From the NCBI RefSeq assembly GCF_003966975.1, contig NZ_AP018437.1, positions 1 to 64,000 on the forward strand: a DNA stretch of 64,000 bases. Direction: 5' to 3'. The DNA comes from Pelolinea submarina. Lineage in GTDB: Bacteria > Chloroflexota > Anaerolineae > Anaerolineales > Anaerolineaceae. Below, one piece after another: positions 61,829-64,000 of this stretch (positions within the stretch are counted from its first letter, which is position 1; each line of letters opens with the position of its first letter). A model generated the notes under the pieces. That model was given only the letters and a program-made list of their open reading frames with translations, ran no database searches and was not told the origin of the DNA. The position numbers and the translations under genes are program-made.

Positions 61829-61902
61829 CCTGACAATTGATGGTACCCAGTTTTCGAACAGGCCTGAAGTGAATCAGGGCATTGCGCATCTTCTAAAAAA
61901 TA

Positions 61903-62409
61903 ATGCCTGAAGAAATCATAACCAAGAAGAAATATAATCTTCCGCTCAAACGCATCCGTTTCGGATTGATCGTTGTTGTCAGCGGATTCCTGATTTTCCT
62001 GATCGGCGTAAAACCAGAAATGTTTTTACTGGACCGCAGCCCGGTGCTCGGTTTTGTACAGATCTCGGTTATGCTGGTAGGCCTGGCCGTCATGTGCATC
62101 GGCGGGTATATCAGCATCAACGGGTTGTGGAAAGGCCGAAAACGCAGCATTGCCGCCGAATTAGGCATCCGCATCATCAGCACCGGCTACATCGTCGCGG
62201 TATTCTCCGGATTAGCAGACGTGCTCGGATTAGGCAGCCATCCCTACCCCGAACATATTCCCTACTTCGGTGTATGGCAGGCCCGCGGGTTCCAAATTGC
62301 GGAGGCCTTCATCGCCATCGGCATCCTGATGATGCTGCCCTACGCCCGCAGCCCGCTCTTCAACGGCACGCACACCACTTTAACCGAACATAGAAGCATC
62401 CACGATTAG
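61903..62409 (+). CDS. hypothetical four-helix membrane protein
   Basis: The 168-residue protein is not recognised. It has a basic start (TKKKYNLPLKRIR) and about four membrane segments (about 21-39, 50-72, 88-108 and 130-150). The loop between the third and fourth has LGLGSHPYPEHIPYFGVWQARG. No clear ribosome site precedes the ATG. It lies between the S1 gene and the M16 pair and may be a single gene. Confidence 0.75.
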   Translation: MPEEIITKKKYNLPLKRIRFGLIVVVSGFLIFLIGVKPEMFLLDRSPVLGFVQISVMLVGLAVMCIGGYISINGLWKGRKRSIAAELGIRIISTGYIVAVFSGLADVLGLGSHPYPEHIPYFGVWQARGFQIAEAFIAIGILMMLPYARSPLFNGTHTTLTEHRSIHD

Positions 62410-62514
62410 TTCCTCCGCATTTCTTATAATTCACAAACTTATATCTATTTAATTGGTGGTTAAATTCAGCTATACTATTGCAATTCTATAAACCAAAGTG
62501 AAGCTATTTAACCG

Positions 62515-63801
62515 ATGAATCAGCAAGTACAAACAAATACACTTAATAACGGACTGACAATACTGACCAAAGAAATTCACCACGTCCCACTGGTCAGCCA
62601 CTGGATCTGGTACCGTATTGGTTCACGCAACGAGGTTCCCGGCAAGACCGGTATCTCGCATTGGGTGGAACACATGCAATTCAAAGGCACGCCAAAATAT
62701 CCCATAAACGTGCTGGACCAGGCCATCTCGCGCGACGGCGGGTTCTGGAATGCGCTGACCTCGCTGGATTGGACGACCTATCTGGAAACACTGCCCGCGA
62801 ACAAATTGGATATCGCGCTTGACCTGGAAGCCGACCGCATGGTGAACAGCAATTTTGACCCGCAGGAAACTGAACTGGAACGCACGGTGGTCATTTCGGA
62901 ACGCGAAGGCAACGAGAACGAGCCGCTCTTTCGATTGAGTGAAGCTGTGAATGCTCTGGGTTTCAAAGCCCATCCCTACCGCAACCAGGTAATCGGATTC
63001 CGCAAAGACCTGGAGACCATCACACGCGAGCAGCTCTACGGGCATTACAAACAACACTACTCCCCCAACAACGCGGTGATCGCTTTAGCCGGCGATTTCG
63101 ACACCCCCACCGTGCTGCGGCGTATCGAAGAACTATATGGTGATATTCCAGCGCGCGACAACAACACTTTCATCCCCGAACCGGAAGGCGCATTGGAAGG
63201 CTCTCACCGGGTTGATATGGAAGGTCCCGGTGATACTGTTTACCTGCAAGTCAGTTATCGCTCACCGGCTGCCAGGGATGCGGACTTCTTCGCCTTAATG
63301 GTGCTGGACAGCCTGTTGACCGGACCTTCATCGCTGGATATGTTCGGCGGCGGCAGCATCTCCAATAAAACCAGCCGCTTATACCAACTACTGGTTGAGC
63401 GGGATAAGGTCGTGAGTATTTCAGGCGGCCTGCAAGCCACTAAAGACCCCTATCTATACGATATCCTAGCTATCCTGCCGCCCGGCCAGCCGGAGGAAGA
63501 AGTGCTGCAGGTGATCGACGATGAGATCAAACGCCTGCAGGATATCGAAGTGCCCGCGGAGGAAATTCAGCGCGCCATCAAACAGGCCAAAGCACTGTTT
63601 GCCTACGGCAGCGAGAATATCACCAATCAAGCGTTCTGGCTGGGTTATTCCAGCATGTTCGCCGACCCAAATTGGTTCAACCAATACATTCCCAATCTGG
63701 AAAAAGTAGATGCCGGTCAATTGATGCAAACCGCGCGCAAATACCTGAACAGGGAACAGCGCATTGTCGGAATTTACCATCCAAAAGAGAACGGAAAATA
63801 G
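62515..63801 (+). CDS. M16 family zinc peptidase, active-type
   Basis: The 428-residue protein has the inverted zinc motif HWVEH (His49, Glu52, His53) and the downstream glutamate in VVISEREGNENEP, as in M16B processing peptidases. The second, C-terminal half-domain (from about 215) has the beta-alpha M16 fold. It is probably cytoplasmic, as no signal peptide is seen. It ends 1 base before a second M16 gene, so the two likely form a heterodimer. Confidence 0.93.
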   Translation: MNQQVQTNTLNNGLTILTKEIHHVPLVSHWIWYRIGSRNEVPGKTGISHWVEHMQFKGTPKYPINVLDQAISRDGGFWNALTSLDWTTYLETLPANKLDIALDLEADRMVNSNFDPQETELERTVVISEREGNENEPLFRLSEAVNALGFKAHPYRNQVIGFRKDLETITREQLYGHYKQHYSPNNAVIALAGDFDTPTVLRRIEELYGDIPARDNNTFIPEPEGALEGSHRVDMEGPGDTVYLQVSYRSPAARDADFFALMVLDSLLTGPSSLDMFGGGSISNKTSRLYQLLVERDKVVSISGGLQATKDPYLYDILAILPPGQPEEEVLQVIDDEIKRLQDIEVPAEEIQRAIKQAKALFAYGSENITNQAFWLGYSSMFADPNWFNQYIPNLEKVDAGQLMQTARKYLNREQRIVGIYHPKENGK

Positions 63802-63802
63802 A

Positions 63803-64000
63803 ATGGCCACAAACAACATCAATTGGAACAATTTGCCGGGGCCTGAATCCATTCAACGTGCCACGCTGGCAAACGGCATCACGATCTTAAGTTATAAGAA
63901 CGCCAACGTATCCTCCGTTTATATGGTTGGTTTATTAAACAGCGGCAGCAACCTGGATCCACAGGACAAGTTGGGGCTGGCGCATTTCACCGCCAGCATG
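63803..64000 (+). CDS. M16 family peptidase, inactive-type partner (partial)
   Basis: The first 66 codons are in the window; the gene continues past its end. The N-terminus MATNNINWNNLPGPESIQRATLANG-type opening and LLNSGSNLDPQDKLGLAH match M16 N-terminal domains. Where HxxEH is expected the sequence reads HFTAS (His61, Ala64, Ser65), so the zinc site is lost. It should be the non-catalytic partner of the preceding peptidase. Confidence 0.82.
   Translation, partial: MATNNINWNNLPGPESIQRATLANGITILSYKNANVSSVYMVGLLNSGSNLDPQDKLGLAHFTASM

Overview
The window looks like a bacterial chromosome from an anaerobic, Gram-negative-type or monoderm heterotroph. The best guess is Chloroflexota, class Anaerolineae. 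The hints are a DUF3090/SCO1664 gene pair, a ferredoxin-linked 2-oxoacid oxidoreductase, a bacterial V/A-type ATPase, RNase J, and general protein similarity. The genus is not determinable by eye. Coding density is high. Many promoters have an extended -10 box (TGnTATAAT), and several start codons sit 6-7 bases after a -10 box, suggesting leaderless mRNAs. No prophage, insertion sequence, CRISPR array or resistance cassette was seen.

Layout. 0-3.7 kb: dnaA and rnj. 3.7-11.2 kb: mostly minus strand, with pcm, mutY, a small unknown gene, a metallo-beta-lactamase-fold protein, a toroid-fold protein on the plus strand, and a complete partner-switching set (GAF/SpoIIE phosphatase, RsbW-like kinase, STAS antagonist). 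11.2-16.7 kb: the translation/transcription superoperon tRNA-Thr, tRNA-Tyr, tRNA-Thr, tuf, rpmG, tRNA-Trp, secE, nusG, rplK, rplA, rplJ, rplL. It carries two look-alike RNA elements before rplK and rplA and an L10-type attenuator before rplJ; rpoBC does not follow. 16.8-24.2 kb: a large propeller lipoprotein, a four-gene 2-oxoacid:ferredoxin oxidoreductase operon, greA and lysS. 24.2-35.3 kb: a repeat-filled gap, an SGNH/MBOAT O-acylation pair, dnaE, a secreted peptidase, a SagB-type oxidoreductase, a GNAT acetyltransferase and murJ. 35.3-41 kb: a membrane protein of unknown role, a dnaJ-htrA operon, a DNPH1-like hydrolase and uvrC, then a second repeat-filled gap. 41-46 kb: rplS, murI, DUF3090, SCO1664-like, homoserine dehydrogenase and a folK-folP fusion. 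46.1-54.6 kb: a nine-gene V-type ATPase operon. 54.8-64 kb: lpd, a giant secA (1341 aa), a four-domain S1 protein, a small membrane protein and a pair of M16 peptidases, the second cut by the window end.

How the genes fit together. The 2-oxoacid oxidoreductase makes acyl-CoA and reduced ferredoxin, typical of amino-acid or sugar fermentation, while the V/A-ATPase couples ATP to an ion gradient. The ribosomal block and S1 support protein synthesis, with feedback signals visible in RNA leaders. SecA, MurJ, MurI, HtrA, MBOAT/SGNH and the M16 pair serve the envelope and protein quality control. The strongest items for a second look are the enlarged SecA, the twin RNA elements before rplK/rplA, leaderless promoter geometry, GTAG-headed and TCGACCAG hairpin families in gaps, the metal-site-altered MBL protein, and the M16 active/inactive pair.
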